Below are positions 54,803 to 63,634 of a stretch of DNA of 64,000 nucleotides, in pieces; position 1 is the stretch's first letter; each line of letters begins with the position of its first letter. The notes beneath the pieces were generated by a model. That model worked only from the letters and a program-made list of their open reading frames with translations, did no database searches and had not been told where the DNA came from. The DNA lies in the NCBI GenBank assembly GCA_020637615.1, contig JACKKC010000013.1, forward strand, positions 1-64,000, in the 5' to 3' direction. The position numbers and the translations under genes are program-made. Origin of the DNA: Rhodovulum sp. GTDB lineage: Bacteria > Pseudomonadota > Alphaproteobacteria > Rhodobacterales > Rhodobacteraceae.

Positions 54803-55726
54803 TCAGACCTGTGCCAGCGCCGACAGGCACCTTTCGCGGATCGCGGGCGCATCGAGGTCGGTGGCCACCCAGCCGTTCGGCCGGGGACTCGTGAAATCCG
54901 TCACGGTGCGGCCGCGGGTCAGGGCGCCGCTGCATTCGACCTGGATCCGCGCCGGGGTGAAGGTGAAGAGCTCGGGGGCGATCAGCGCCGCCGCGGCCAC
55001 GGGATCGTAGAGCGCCATGGCGGGCCTTCCCCGGGTGAGGGCGATGTCCAGGTAGCCGCCCAGAAGCTGCGCCATCGCAACGCTGTTCCGCCCCTCCGCG
55101 GCCGCGAGCGCCGTCACGTCGGCCTCGTCGATCAGGACCCTGCGGCAGGCGTCGAGATCGAGGATGTGCAGGGCGACGCCGCGATCGAGGAGGATCTGCA
55201 CCGATTCCGGATCCGCGAAGGCGTTGAATTCCGCCGACGGGGTATGGTTGCCCCGTCCCACCGCGCCGCCCATCCAGACCAGCCGGCCGATCCGGTCGAG
55301 CAGGTCCGGGCGCGCCAGGGCCAGGATGGCCAGGTTGGTCAGGGGTCCCAGGGCCAGGATGCTGCGCGGCTCGTCCGCCGCTTCGAGCCACGCGCTGAGC
55401 GAGGGCAGGAACGGGCCGAAGGAGGCGGCACCGGCGCATGCATCCGCGTCGAAGAGCGGCGCCTCGCCCCGGAGCGGCAGGGCGGAATCGCCCAGAATTC
55501 GCTGCGCCGTCTCCAGCGGCCCGAGGATTGGTCGCGCGACGCCGGCGAGGATGGGGAAGTCCCATCCCAGCAGGCCGGCGAAACCTGCCGCGTTGCGCGT
55601 CACCTGGGCGAGCGGCGCGTTGCCGGCGACGAGCGACATTCCGTCGATCGGGACATGGCGGGCAGCGAGGATCACCGCGAAGGCGTCGTCGCTGCCCATG
55701 TCCGTGTCGATCCAGATGCCGGCCAT
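54803..55726 (-). CDS. Nucleoside hydrolase (IUNH family)
   Basis: 307 aa. The Ca2+-binding motif IDTDMGSDDAFAV is at the N-terminus; ILALGPLTNLAILA, WMGGAVGRGNHTPSAEFNAFADPESVQILL and ALYDPVAAAALIAPELF are standard for inosine-uridine type hydrolases. It cleaves the N-glycosidic bond of ribonucleosides to base and ribose; ring specificity is unknown. The active-site histidine of the CU group appears replaced by other residues in the C-terminal RPNGWVATDLD region, so a purine preference or a non-classical type is possible. Its ATG overlaps the ABC ATPase stop by one base (TGATG). Confidence 0.88.
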   Translation of the reverse strand: MAGIWIDTDMGSDDAFAVILAARHVPIDGMSLVAGNAPLAQVTRNAAGFAGLLGWDFPILAGVARPILGPLETAQRILGDSALPLRGEAPLFDADACAGAASFGPFLPSLSAWLEAADEPRSILALGPLTNLAILALARPDLLDRIGRLVWMGGAVGRGNHTPSAEFNAFADPESVQILLDRGVALHILDLDACRRVLIDEADVTALAAAEGRNSVAMAQLLGGYLDIALTRGRPAMALYDPVAAAALIAPELFTFTPARIQVECSGALTRGRTVTDFTSPRPNGWVATDLDAPAIRERCLSALAQV

Positions 55727-56682
55727 CAGGCGGCTTCCAGCCGCACCGCCTCTCCCTCGGGCAGGTCGAACCGGACCTTTTCGCCCTCGCCGAAGGCGGG
55801 CAGCCCGGCCCGCACGCTTCCCTTGATTTCGCCCAGCGCGGAATCGATGACATAGGTCCGGTAGTCGCCGCCGAAGGACATGCCGCGGATCGTCCCCTCG
55901 TGCGGTCCGTCGCCCAGCCTTATGGCGGTGGGGCGCCAGGCCAGAAGGCCGCCGTCCCGCCCCGGAAGGATGTTCTCAAAACCGAAGAAATCCGCGGCGA
56001 AACGGCTGCGCGGCGCGCTGTACATCTCCTCGGCGAGCCCCGACTGGACGATCCTGCCGTCCTTCATCAGCACGATCCGGTCGGCCAGCGCCAAAGCCTC
56101 GCTCTGATCGTGCGTGACGAAGATCATGGTCACGCCGGTCTTCTTCTGGATGTCCTTGAGCACCATCTGCATCTCCAGGCGAAGCCGCGCATCCAGGTTG
56201 GAGAGCGGCTCGTCGAGCAGCAGCACCTTGGGCTCGACCACCAGCGAGCGCGCCAGCGACACGCGCTGCTGCTGGCCTCCGGAAAGGTCGGGGGTCAGGC
56301 GGTTGGCGAAATCGCGGAGCCCGACGGATTCGAGGCCCGCCATCACGCGTTCCCTGATGTTCGGCGCCTTGCGCATCTTCAGCCCGAAGGCGACGTTCTC
56401 GAAGACGGTCAAATGCGGGAACAGCGCATAGGACTGGAAGACCAGGCCGACCTCGCGAAGGGACGGCGCCAGGCGCGTGACGTCGCGCCCGTCGATGCGG
56501 ATGGTCCCGGATTTCGGCGTCATCAGCCCGGCGATGGCGCGCATCGTCGTGGTCTTGCCGCAGCCCGAGGGCCCCAGAAGCGCGATCAGCTCGCCCTTGC
56601 CGATGCCGAAGCTCAGCTCGGGCACCGCAACGGTGTCGCCGTAGGCGAGGGTCAGTTTGTCGACGGAGACGAAGTCAGACAT
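55726..56682 (-). CDS. ABC transporter ATP-binding protein (PotA-type)
   Basis: 318 aa. Walker A LLGPSGCGKTTTM, Q-loop VFQSYALFPH, signature LSGGQQQR, Walker B VLLLDEPLSNLD and switch FVTHDQSEAL are complete. A C-terminal TOBE-like domain (LAWRPTAIRLGDG to EGEKVRFDLPEGE) is as in PotA/FbpC importers. It drives uptake with the two permeases and the binding protein of the operon. It overlaps the upstream permease by eight nt. Confidence 0.92.
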   Translation of the reverse strand: MSDFVSVDKLTLAYGDTVAVPELSFGIGKGELIALLGPSGCGKTTTMRAIAGLMTPKSGTIRIDGRDVTRLAPSLREVGLVFQSYALFPHLTVFENVAFGLKMRKAPNIRERVMAGLESVGLRDFANRLTPDLSGGQQQRVSLARSLVVEPKVLLLDEPLSNLDARLRLEMQMVLKDIQKKTGVTMIFVTHDQSEALALADRIVLMKDGRIVQSGLAEEMYSAPRSRFAADFFGFENILPGRDGGLLAWRPTAIRLGDGPHEGTIRGMSFGGDYRTYVIDSALGEIKGSVRAGLPAFGEGEKVRFDLPEGEAVRLEAA

Positions 56683-57457
56683 AGCGAGAGAACCCCAGAA
56701 ATCTTTCTGCCAGGAAGACGATGCCGACCGACATGATCGCCAGAAGGCAGGCGAGCGCCGCGACCGACGGGTCGTAGGTGGTTTCCATGTAGGCGAGCAT
56801 GTCGATGGGCAGCGTCCGCACCCCCGGGCCGGAGAGGAACAGCGAGACCGGAACCTGGTTGAAGGAGGTCACGAAGCCCAGGATGAAGGCCGCCAGGATG
56901 CCGCCCCTGATGTTGGGGAACACCACGCGGAAGAACGACCCGAGCCGCGAGCAGCCCAGGATCAGCGCGGCCTCCTCGACATCGACCCGCAGGTTCTGCA
57001 ACGACGAGGTCACCACCCGCACCGCATAGGGCAGGATGAGCGCCGCATGCGCGAGGAACAGCGCCGCCATGATCGTGAATCCGGTCGGGATCACCAGATA
57101 GCGCAGCAGCGCCAGGCCGACGATGATGCCCGGCACGATCAGCGGCGACGACACGGCGAGCTGGATCGCCCCGGCGCCGGGGATGTCGTAGCGGGCGATG
57201 GCATAGGCCGCGGGCACGCCGACGATCAGCGCCGTGAGCGTCCCGAACACCGCGAGGAACATCGAGATGAAGAAGGAGATCCGGAAGCTCTCGACGGTGA
57301 AGACCTTGATGAACCACTTGAGCGACAGCCCGTCGGGCGGGAAGGCGAGGTTGTTTCCCGCGGTGAGCGCCGCGAGGATGATCACGATGAACGGACCGAT
57401 CAGGAAGACGAGCGTCAGCCCGATGATGGTCCCGGTGGCGGTGCTGGACGGCTTCAT
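56675..57457 (-). CDS. ABC transporter permease (PotC-type)
   Basis: 260 aa, six spans. The EAA-type loop, where the ATPase docks, is seen in VDVEEAALILGCSRLGSFFRVVFPNIRGG. FLIGPFIVIILAALTAG is the first span. It pairs with the neighbouring permease to form the membrane channel of a spermidine/putrescine-type importer. The ATG at 57457 lies one base after the neighbour's stop; the earlier in-frame codons belong to the overlap. Confidence 0.9.
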   Translation of the reverse strand: MKPSSTATGTIIGLTLVFLIGPFIVIILAALTAGNNLAFPPDGLSLKWFIKVFTVESFRISFFISMFLAVFGTLTALIVGVPAAYAIARYDIPGAGAIQLAVSSPLIVPGIIVGLALLRYLVIPTGFTIMAALFLAHAALILPYAVRVVTSSLQNLRVDVEEAALILGCSRLGSFFRVVFPNIRGGILAAFILGFVTSFNQVPVSLFLSGPGVRTLPIDMLAYMETTYDPSVAALACLLAIMSVGIVFLAERFLGFSRYV

Positions 57458-57458
57458 C

Positions 57459-58292
57459 TCAGGCCCTTCGGTTGCGCGGCTTGGCAAGACGCTTGAGAAG
57501 CAGGTTGGTGACGATGCTCATGACGACCAGGATCATCGCGATGACGCTGGCGGCGGCGTAGTCGTTGGCGACGGTCACGCGCTGGTAGAGCAGCGTCTCG
57601 AGCATCAGGACCTTCGAGCCGCCCAGAATGGCCGGGGTGATGTAGGCGGTAATCGAGCCGGCGAAGACCAGGGTTCCGCCCACCACCAGGCCCTCGCGCG
57701 TAAGGGGCAGGATGACCCGGAAGAAGACGCTGAACCAGTTCGCCCCAAGCACCCGCGCGGCCGGCACCACGTCGCGCGGCATGTTCTCCATCGACGAGAT
57801 GAGCGCGATGATCATCAGGGGCAGGAACAGCTGCAGCAGGCCGATGAAGACGGCGGTCTCGGTGAAGAGGAGCTGCAGCCCTTCCTCGGAGAGGCCGAGC
57901 CCGACGATCACCTGGTTGACCAGGCCGGTCCGGCCGAGGATGACGAGCCAGGCATAGGTTCGGGCCACGGGCGAAATCATCAGCGGCAGGATGATCAGGG
58001 CGAAGACCCTGCCGCGGGATTTGGGCGAGAGCTGGACGATGCTGAAGGCGGCGGCATAGCCGATGACCGCAGAGGTCAGCATGACCCAGAGCCCCAGGCG
58101 CAGCGAGCGCCAGAAGACCGTGTTGTTCAGTTCCGAGGAAAAGAACTCCACATAGGCTCCGAGGCTGAAGCCGCCCTCGCTGCCGGCGAAGCCCTCCGAC
58201 AGGAGGATGCCCACCGGCAGGAGGAAGAGCACCGAGGCGAAGACGGCCGCCGGCAGTACCAGCAGCAGGCCCGTGGTCTTGTTCTCAAACAT
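57459..58292 (-). CDS. ABC transporter permease (PotB-type)
   Basis: 277 aa, six spans, with the docking loop MPRDVVPAARVLGANWFSVFFRVILPLTREG. It starts at the ATG 58292 with FENKTTGLLLVLPAAVF; the open frame to 58412 overlaps the binding-protein gene and is not used. The binding-protein stop lies 19 nt upstream. Confidence 0.9.
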   Translation of the reverse strand: MFENKTTGLLLVLPAAVFASVLFLLPVGILLSEGFAGSEGGFSLGAYVEFFSSELNNTVFWRSLRLGLWVMLTSAVIGYAAAFSIVQLSPKSRGRVFALIILPLMISPVARTYAWLVILGRTGLVNQVIVGLGLSEEGLQLLFTETAVFIGLLQLFLPLMIIALISSMENMPRDVVPAARVLGANWFSVFFRVILPLTREGLVVGGTLVFAGSITAYITPAILGGSKVLMLETLLYQRVTVANDYAAASVIAMILVVMSIVTNLLLKRLAKPRNRRA

Positions 58293-58311
58293 CGCTCTCG
58301 CCCTACTCGCC

Positions 58312-59343
58312 TTACCGGACGACGGTGCTGTTCCAGGTCTCCAGCCAGGCGTCACGGTTGTCGAGGATGACCCCGGGATCCATGAACACCAGGCTGTTGA
58401 TGAGATCGGCACCGACCGTCAGCCCTTCGGCGGCCTCGGCGGATACCTCCACCGTGTCGTTGACCGGGCTGTCGATCAGCGCCTCGGCCAGCGCGAGCTG
58501 GATGTCGTGGGAGAGCCAGAAATCCATGAACTGCAGCGCGAGCTCCGCGTTCTCCGCCGGGATGCCCGTGGGCATGATCATCACGTTCATGTCGCCGAAC
58601 TGGCCCTCTTCGGGCTCGGCCCATTTCATGTCGAGCCCGTTGTCCCTGAAGCGGCTCCAGGCGAAACGGCCGACCGGTGCGGCCCAGACCTCCTCCTGCT
58701 GGACGAGCTGGGCGAGCTGCGAGGAGCGCAGGTAGAAGGTGGCGATGTCGTCGGCCTTCTCGCCCACCAGCTTCATCGGCCCCTCGAGCGAGAGGTCATC
58801 GTCGCCGATGGCCTTGCCGATCATCCAGAGGGTGCCGGGTCCCTGGTTGGTGGTGATGTCGGGCAGCGACACGTATCCCGCCAGTTCGGGGTCCAGCAGG
58901 TCGGCCCAGCTCTGGATGTCGACCTTGTCGGCGCGATAGACGATCGAGGTGGCATAGACCGTGTAGCCGACCGCCTCGCCATTCCCGAGCGGGTCCTTGG
59001 CGATATCGAACAGGTCGCCGTAGTTGCTGAGCTTCGACGTGTCGATCTTCTGCAGCAGCCCCTTGCGCGACAGCGCCAGCGCGTCGTGCACCGACATCAC
59101 CGCCATGTCGATGACCGGGTTTTCCTTGTTCGCCTCGATCTTGGACATCCGCTCGACCGAATTGCCGGTCTCGACGACGAGCTCGCAGCCGCAGATCTCC
59201 TCGAAGGGATCGTAGACCAGCTCCTTGAATTCGTCCTGAGCGAATGCATAGACCGAGATGGTCAGGGTCTTGTCCGCCGCCATGGCCGGCGCGGCGCAGA
59301 GCGCACCGATTGCGGCTGCCGCAGCGTATCTACCTAGTTTCAT
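58312..59343 (-). CDS. Periplasmic solute-binding protein (PotD-like)
   Basis: 343 aa with a signal peptide (about 1-22, APAMAADK). LTISVYAFAQDEFKELVYDPFEE and VVETGNSVERMSKIEANKENP resemble the spermidine/putrescine and related class of binding proteins; DITTNQGPGTLWMIGKA forms a central ligand-lobe motif. The two cysteines in EEICGCELV are unusual. The family also binds thiamine, phosphonates, iron and others; the operon suggests a nucleoside or related ligand (inference). It begins directly after the LacI stop (TGA next to ATG). Confidence 0.86.
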   Translation of the reverse strand: MKLGRYAAAAAIGALCAAPAMAADKTLTISVYAFAQDEFKELVYDPFEEICGCELVVETGNSVERMSKIEANKENPVIDMAVMSVHDALALSRKGLLQKIDTSKLSNYGDLFDIAKDPLGNGEAVGYTVYATSIVYRADKVDIQSWADLLDPELAGYVSLPDITTNQGPGTLWMIGKAIGDDDLSLEGPMKLVGEKADDIATFYLRSSQLAQLVQQEEVWAAPVGRFAWSRFRDNGLDMKWAEPEEGQFGDMNVMIMPTGIPAENAELALQFMDFWLSHDIQLALAEALIDSPVNDTVEVSAEAAEGLTVGADLINSLVFMDPGVILDNRDAWLETWNSTVVR

Positions 59344-60303
59344 TCAGTTCTTCCTCCTTGCTAGCTGTTTGACGGTTTCTCGCCGGACGAGATGCATGGG
59401 AACGACTTGGCTTTCGACCGGCGCCCCGCTGTTGATGAGCCTAGTGAGGCCCAGGATCGCGCGTTCTGCGATCTCGGCCTCGGACGTGCCGATGGTTGTC
59501 AGCGCCGGGCTGATGATCCCGGCGAAGTCCAGATTGTCGAAACCCACGAGGCTGTAGTCCTCGGGCAGGTTCAGTCCGGCCTTGCCGAGCTCGGTCAGCA
59601 ACTGCAGCGCGATCATGTCGGATGTCGTCGCGATCGCCGTGGCCCCGTCACGGATCAGGCCCACGACATCGGGTGCGTCCTCGAGCCAGAGCTGCAACAG
59701 CTGCGCGTCCGGGGCCGCAGCCCCGACCATCCCGCCGATGCGGGTTCGCTGCACCAGCGACGAGCGCGTCTCGCCGACACAGAGGATCCGGCGGTGCCCG
59801 GCCTCCTGCAGATGTCCGATCGCGATGGCCCCGCCGCCCGCGTGATCCGCCGATACGACGTTCTGGGCCGACCCCAGCGCATCGATGACGGCGACCGGGA
59901 TGGGTTGGGGACCGACCTCGGTGCCCTTGCGCGGGATCACGACGATCCCGTCGGAGCCCAGGTCCACCAGGCGCTTCATCGCCTCGTTCTGCTTGGCGGG
60001 GCTGTCGTGACTGTCCGCGATGAGCACGCCGAAATCATGCTCCTCGGCGGCCATGACGATCGAGCGGGCCATGCGCGGGAACAGCGGGTTGGCCACGTCC
60101 GGAAGCACCAGGCCGATCACCTGCGAGCGGCCGGTGCGGAGCGCCTTGCCCATCGGGTTGGGAGAATAGCCCAGCCGGTTGGCCTCGGCCTTGATCCGCG
60201 CGACCATTTCGTTCGAGACGCGCCCCTTGCCTGACAAGGCCAGCGAGACCGTTGCCGCGGACACCGACAGATTGCGCGCAATGTCACTCAGCCTCGGCTT
60301 CAC
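59344..60303 (-). CDS. LacI-family transcriptional regulator
   Basis: 319 aa. The N-terminal helix-turn-helix is LSDIARNLSVSAATVSLALSGKGRVS, followed by the hinge ANRLGYSPNPMGKALRTGRS and a periplasmic-binding-like effector domain with IGLVLPDVANPLFPRMAR and SLVGFDNLDFAGIISPALTTI. It is the first gene of its own operon with transporter and nucleoside enzymes, so autoregulation through the palindrome 17-40 nt upstream is likely. The effector may be a nucleoside or base (inference). The M20 amidohydrolase gene lies 95 nt upstream on the same strand. Confidence 0.92.
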   Translation of the reverse strand: MKPRLSDIARNLSVSAATVSLALSGKGRVSNEMVARIKAEANRLGYSPNPMGKALRTGRSQVIGLVLPDVANPLFPRMARSIVMAAEEHDFGVLIADSHDSPAKQNEAMKRLVDLGSDGIVVIPRKGTEVGPQPIPVAVIDALGSAQNVVSADHAGGGAIAIGHLQEAGHRRILCVGETRSSLVQRTRIGGMVGAAAPDAQLLQLWLEDAPDVVGLIRDGATAIATTSDMIALQLLTELGKAGLNLPEDYSLVGFDNLDFAGIISPALTTIGTSEAEIAERAILGLTRLINSGAPVESQVVPMHLVRRETVKQLARRKN

Positions 60304-60319
60304 TGCCCCTCCCTTCCGG

Positions 60320-60343
60320 TCAAACGATTATCCAGCCGTTTGA
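60320..60343. promoter_or_regulatory. Candidate LacI-type operator
   Basis: TCAAACG (60320-60326) and CGTTTGA (60337-60343) form a perfect inverted repeat with a ten-base centre. Its left arm reads AAACGATTA, and the same word appears reversed 20 nt further at 60362-60369 (TAATCGTTT), suggesting a second site. It lies between the M20 gene's end and the LacI gene's start. Confidence 0.65.
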
Positions 60344-60397
60344 TGCCGCCACACAGCAGATTAATCGTTTTACCTATGAGGCAAACCGAGGCAAAAA

Positions 60398-61702
60398 TCA
60401 AGCTTGGCGTTCTGCCTTCCCCAGAATCTCCCGCACGATGTGCTCGAAAACCTGCCGACCGATGGCCAGGGAGCCTTCGTCGATGTCGAAATCAGGCGCA
60501 TGATGCGGTGCGGGGATGTCCGAACCGATGATGAAATAGGCGCCGGTGCCGCCGTTCTCCTGAACCCGGCGAATCATCTTCGAGGCGTCGTCGCCTCCTC
60601 CGATCGGCCAGCTATCCACAAGCTCGATCCCCGGCAGCGTCCGCACCGCCCGCGCCACCGTATCGACCGCCTCCGGACTGTTGTGATTGCCCTCCAGGCG
60701 CGACACCACGCGCATTGCCGAGGTAACGCCCTGCATCGCCGCGGAAGCGGCGACGATCTCTTCGGCGCGCGCCATCATGTAGGCATGGCCTGCCTCGGAT
60801 TCGGCCCGGACCTCCATCATCAGGTCGCAGCGGTCGGGAATGATGTTGAACGTGGTTCCCGCGGTCATGCGTCCGACATTGACGAAGGTCTCTTCCCCCG
60901 CGACACGCGAGATCGCATGCAGGTTGCTGGCCGCGGCGGCGCCGGCGAGCAGCGCGTTGCGGCCCGCCTGCGGCGCCATGGCCGCATGCGAGGGCCGACC
61001 GTCGAAACGCACTTCGATCTTGCTCGACCAAAGAAAGCCGATGGCGCTGGCCGCGACCTTCCCGGATGCCAGGAAACAGCCGAGATGCGCGACGAATATG
61101 TGATCGACGTCGTCGAGGATGCCTGCGTCGATGATCGGCTGCGCCCCGCGCCCGCCTTCCTCGGCGGGCTGGAAGATGAACCGAAGCGTGCCCGCCAACC
61201 CCTCCGCCTGCGCCAGCGCGGCGGCAACGCAGAAACCGATGGCCACATGGCCGTCATGCCCGCAGCCGTGCATTCGTCCCGGCCGGACGGAAGCGAAGCC
61301 GCCGTCGTGCGGTGCGTGGCCGCCCCGGTCGGTTTCGTCGAGCGCGAGCGCGTCCATGTCGAACCGCAGTGCCAGAACCGGCCCGTCGCCGAACCGCTTC
61401 TCGGCAACGACCGCGGTCAGCCCTCCGGCCATCTGGTCGATCCATCGCGCGACGCCGCCATGGGCGAGCGCATCGGCCTTGCTCTCGCTCTCTATCTCGG
61501 CGGACGGAGGATTGACGATCGCTGCCGGCGCCATGGCTTCGCGCCCGGTGCGCACCGAATATCCGATCACCTCGAGGCTTTCAGCAATTCGCGACGCCGT
61601 GCGGTACTCCAGGAATGCCGTCTCCGGATACCGATGCAGATCCCGCCTTATTGCAATTTCGGGCGCATTGCTTTGCGTGAAATGGTCGGAAGAGTAGGCC
61701 AA
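60398..61702 (-). CDS. M20-family amidohydrolase (AbgA/HipO-type)
   Basis: 434 aa. It begins RRDLHRYPETAFLEYRTASRIAE, the hallmark of the M20D amidohydrolase group. Metal ligands are found in GRMHGCGHDGHVAIG, PAEEGGRGAQP, a histidine in FVAHLG, and PAPHHAPDFDIDE. The dimerisation domain lies in between (RFDGRPSHAAMAPQ). It hydrolyses an N-acyl amino acid or related amide; the exact substrate is not deducible. It lies upstream of the LacI operon, in the same direction, separated by 95 nt with an operator. Its upstream side is a long non-coding spacer. The ATG 61702 has an AGAGGACC-like weak ribosome site. Confidence 0.86.
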   Translation of the reverse strand: MAYSSDHFTQSNAPEIAIRRDLHRYPETAFLEYRTASRIAESLEVIGYSVRTGREAMAPAAIVNPPSAEIESESKADALAHGGVARWIDQMAGGLTAVVAEKRFGDGPVLALRFDMDALALDETDRGGHAPHDGGFASVRPGRMHGCGHDGHVAIGFCVAAALAQAEGLAGTLRFIFQPAEEGGRGAQPIIDAGILDDVDHIFVAHLGCFLASGKVAASAIGFLWSSKIEVRFDGRPSHAAMAPQAGRNALLAGAAAASNLHAISRVAGEETFVNVGRMTAGTTFNIIPDRCDLMMEVRAESEAGHAYMMARAEEIVAASAAMQGVTSAMRVVSRLEGNHNSPEAVDTVARAVRTLPGIELVDSWPIGGGDDASKMIRRVQENGGTGAYFIIGSDIPAPHHAPDFDIDEGSLAIGRQVFEHIVREILGKAERQA

Positions 61703-62611
61703 AATCGCAGGTCCTCTTGATACGGAAAGACTCGATCGTGACCGCTCCGTGCGGAAGGGGCAAGGAGCGTCGGGGCATGCCCCTAAGGGATCTCTCTGCC
61801 GGTGTCATCGGTCGGGCGTCGGCCGACCACCCGGATCGGATCTGGCATCCCGAATCCGTGCCAGCCAACGGGAGCGGCAGCGCGGTTTGACCTGATGCCG
61901 TCATGCTCAGCGCGAGTCCGGGGCCTCGGGGCAGATGCCGGATGCGGAATCGCTTGCCGGGATTGATAGCGATCCTATGCAATCAACCGATCAAACCATG
62001 CGGATCTCCGCCATCCGCCCGTAAACATTCACGAAACGCCCCGGGCCGCTTTTGATATTCTGCGGATTGCGTATCCGGCATGATACGGAGCGCCGGAGGA
62101 TGCATGCAGGTGAGCCGGCCTTCTCGCCCCGCGTTACCGCGCCGCGCCCAGGGGCGACCCGCGTCGCGAAGAACATGCCGCCACCATGTGCCGTCAGCCA
62201 AGACACGACGCCGTGCGGCAGCGCTTGCATTCCTACCCAATTCTGCGGGAGAACGCTGTCGATGATTGCCGGCCTCCGGGATGCGGGAAGGAATCGCCCT
62301 GTCACGATGCTCGCATTCATCGGACGGGCTCATTCCGCACAACCTTTGTGGACACCGAACCGGCCGCAGCGAGCAGCATCGGAAACCAGACCCGGTCCTC
62401 CGAGCGACCAATGCAGGCCCGCCGTGGCAACTGTCGGCTTTCTCGCACCGAGGGTCGCCGCTCCCTCAGACAGACGCTGTTCGGGGTCGGACCTTGGCAT
62501 CATGACGGCCCACCACCCGGAAGACCACGCCGCGACGCTCGGCCGCCTGCGCTGCGCCGGTGGACGGTGCCGCGACAGGACAGAATGCATATCCAACAAA
62601 GAGGGCCCGAG
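61703..62611. other. Long spacer without convincing gene
   Basis: 909 bases between divergent M20 and UroD-family genes. The open frames here (61991-62320 minus, 62052-62615 plus) lack ribosome sites, show no family motif and have amino-acid compositions of noise. By eye it is less GC-rich than its surroundings. A weak inverted pair TTGAT...ATCAA lies near 61962-61986. It could hold promoters for both neighbours, an unrecognised RNA, or the remains of a lost gene. Confidence 0.45.
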
Positions 62612-63634
62612 ATGACGAATGCCGACGGTGCTGCATGGACCGCAAGACGGCGGGTGAAGGCGGTCCTGGCGGGACAGCGGCCCGATCGCGTTCCGGTCAG
62701 CGTCTGGCTGCACAATTTCGCCCGCGAACAGCGGCCCGAGGACTTGATCGCCGAAACCCTGCGCCTGCAGGAGAAGTTCGATTTCGACTTCCTCAAGCCT
62801 CAATCGCCGGCGCATTCCGCGCCCCTGCTCTGGGGCGCGGAGATATCGCGCCCCGCATGCGCCGACGAATGGCCAGTGCTAACCCGCCCGGCCGTTCGCA
62901 CCGCATCCGACCTCGAAGGGATCACCCGCCGGCCCGTTGGGGGAATGCTCGCCGATCAGGTCGCGGTGATGCGCGGCGTGCGGGCGGCGCTCGGTCCGGA
63001 CGTGCCGATCGTGGCGACCATCTTCGCACCGATGATGACGCTGTCGCTGATGCATGCGGAGGGCAAGGCCGGCGCCCTCAAGCTGATGCGGTCGCACCCG
63101 CAATCGCTCCACAAGGCACTCGGCGCGATCTCCGAGACGCTGACGGATTTTGTCGAGCAGGTCATGGAGGTCGGCGTCGACGGCCTCTTCTACGCCTCGA
63201 ACACCTGCAACAGGGGCGAGATCGACCGGCAGGAGCATGACGATTTCCATGCGCCCTTCGACGCGCAGATCCTTGAGGCCTGTTCCGGCGGCTGGATGAA
63301 CATCCTGCATATCTGCGGACCGGCCGTGCAGACGGAGTTCTTCCTCGACTACGCGCCGCAGATCTTCAGCTGGGCACAGACGCCGGCCAATCCGACTGCG
63401 GCCGAGATGCATGAGATGACCGGCAAGGTCGTGCTGACCGGCGCCCCCGGCAAGCCCGAATTCGCCGAGACACCGACGGCCGAGCTGGGCCGCCAGGTCA
63501 GGTCGGTGCTGGCGGAGATGGACGGGCTGCATCAGCTCGTCGGGCCGGGATGCTCGATCAATCCCGGCGTCGACGAAGCGCTGATCGCGGCCGTCGTCGA
63601 TGCCACCCGCTTTCAGCCGGAACTCGCGGCCTGA
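62612..63634 (+). CDS. Uroporphyrinogen decarboxylase-family (URO-D/methyltransferase-like) protein
   Basis: 340 aa. The URO-D superfamily barrel is recognised by AVLAGQRPDRVPVSVWLHNFARE, FLKPQSPAHSAPLLWGAE, VPIVATIFAPMMTLSLM, the central VGVDGLFYASNTCNRGE, MNILHICGPAVQTEFF and the terminal GPGCSINPGVDEALI. Members include heme-pathway HemE and corrinoid/zinc-dependent methyltransferases. It lacks the PVWxMRQAGR start of HemE, and lies with a peptide-type transporter, so a catabolic role is more likely than heme synthesis. GAGG lies eight bases before ATG 62612. Its stop overlaps the next ATG by one base. Confidence 0.78.
   Translation: MTNADGAAWTARRRVKAVLAGQRPDRVPVSVWLHNFAREQRPEDLIAETLRLQEKFDFDFLKPQSPAHSAPLLWGAEISRPACADEWPVLTRPAVRTASDLEGITRRPVGGMLADQVAVMRGVRAALGPDVPIVATIFAPMMTLSLMHAEGKAGALKLMRSHPQSLHKALGAISETLTDFVEQVMEVGVDGLFYASNTCNRGEIDRQEHDDFHAPFDAQILEACSGGWMNILHICGPAVQTEFFLDYAPQIFSWAQTPANPTAAEMHEMTGKVVLTGAPGKPEFAETPTAELGRQVRSVLAEMDGLHQLVGPGCSINPGVDEALIAAVVDATRFQPELAA

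Noticed and set aside
61991..62411. Two overlapping minus-strand open frames in the long spacer
   Set aside because: No ribosome site, no recognisable motif and improbable composition; treated as non-coding.
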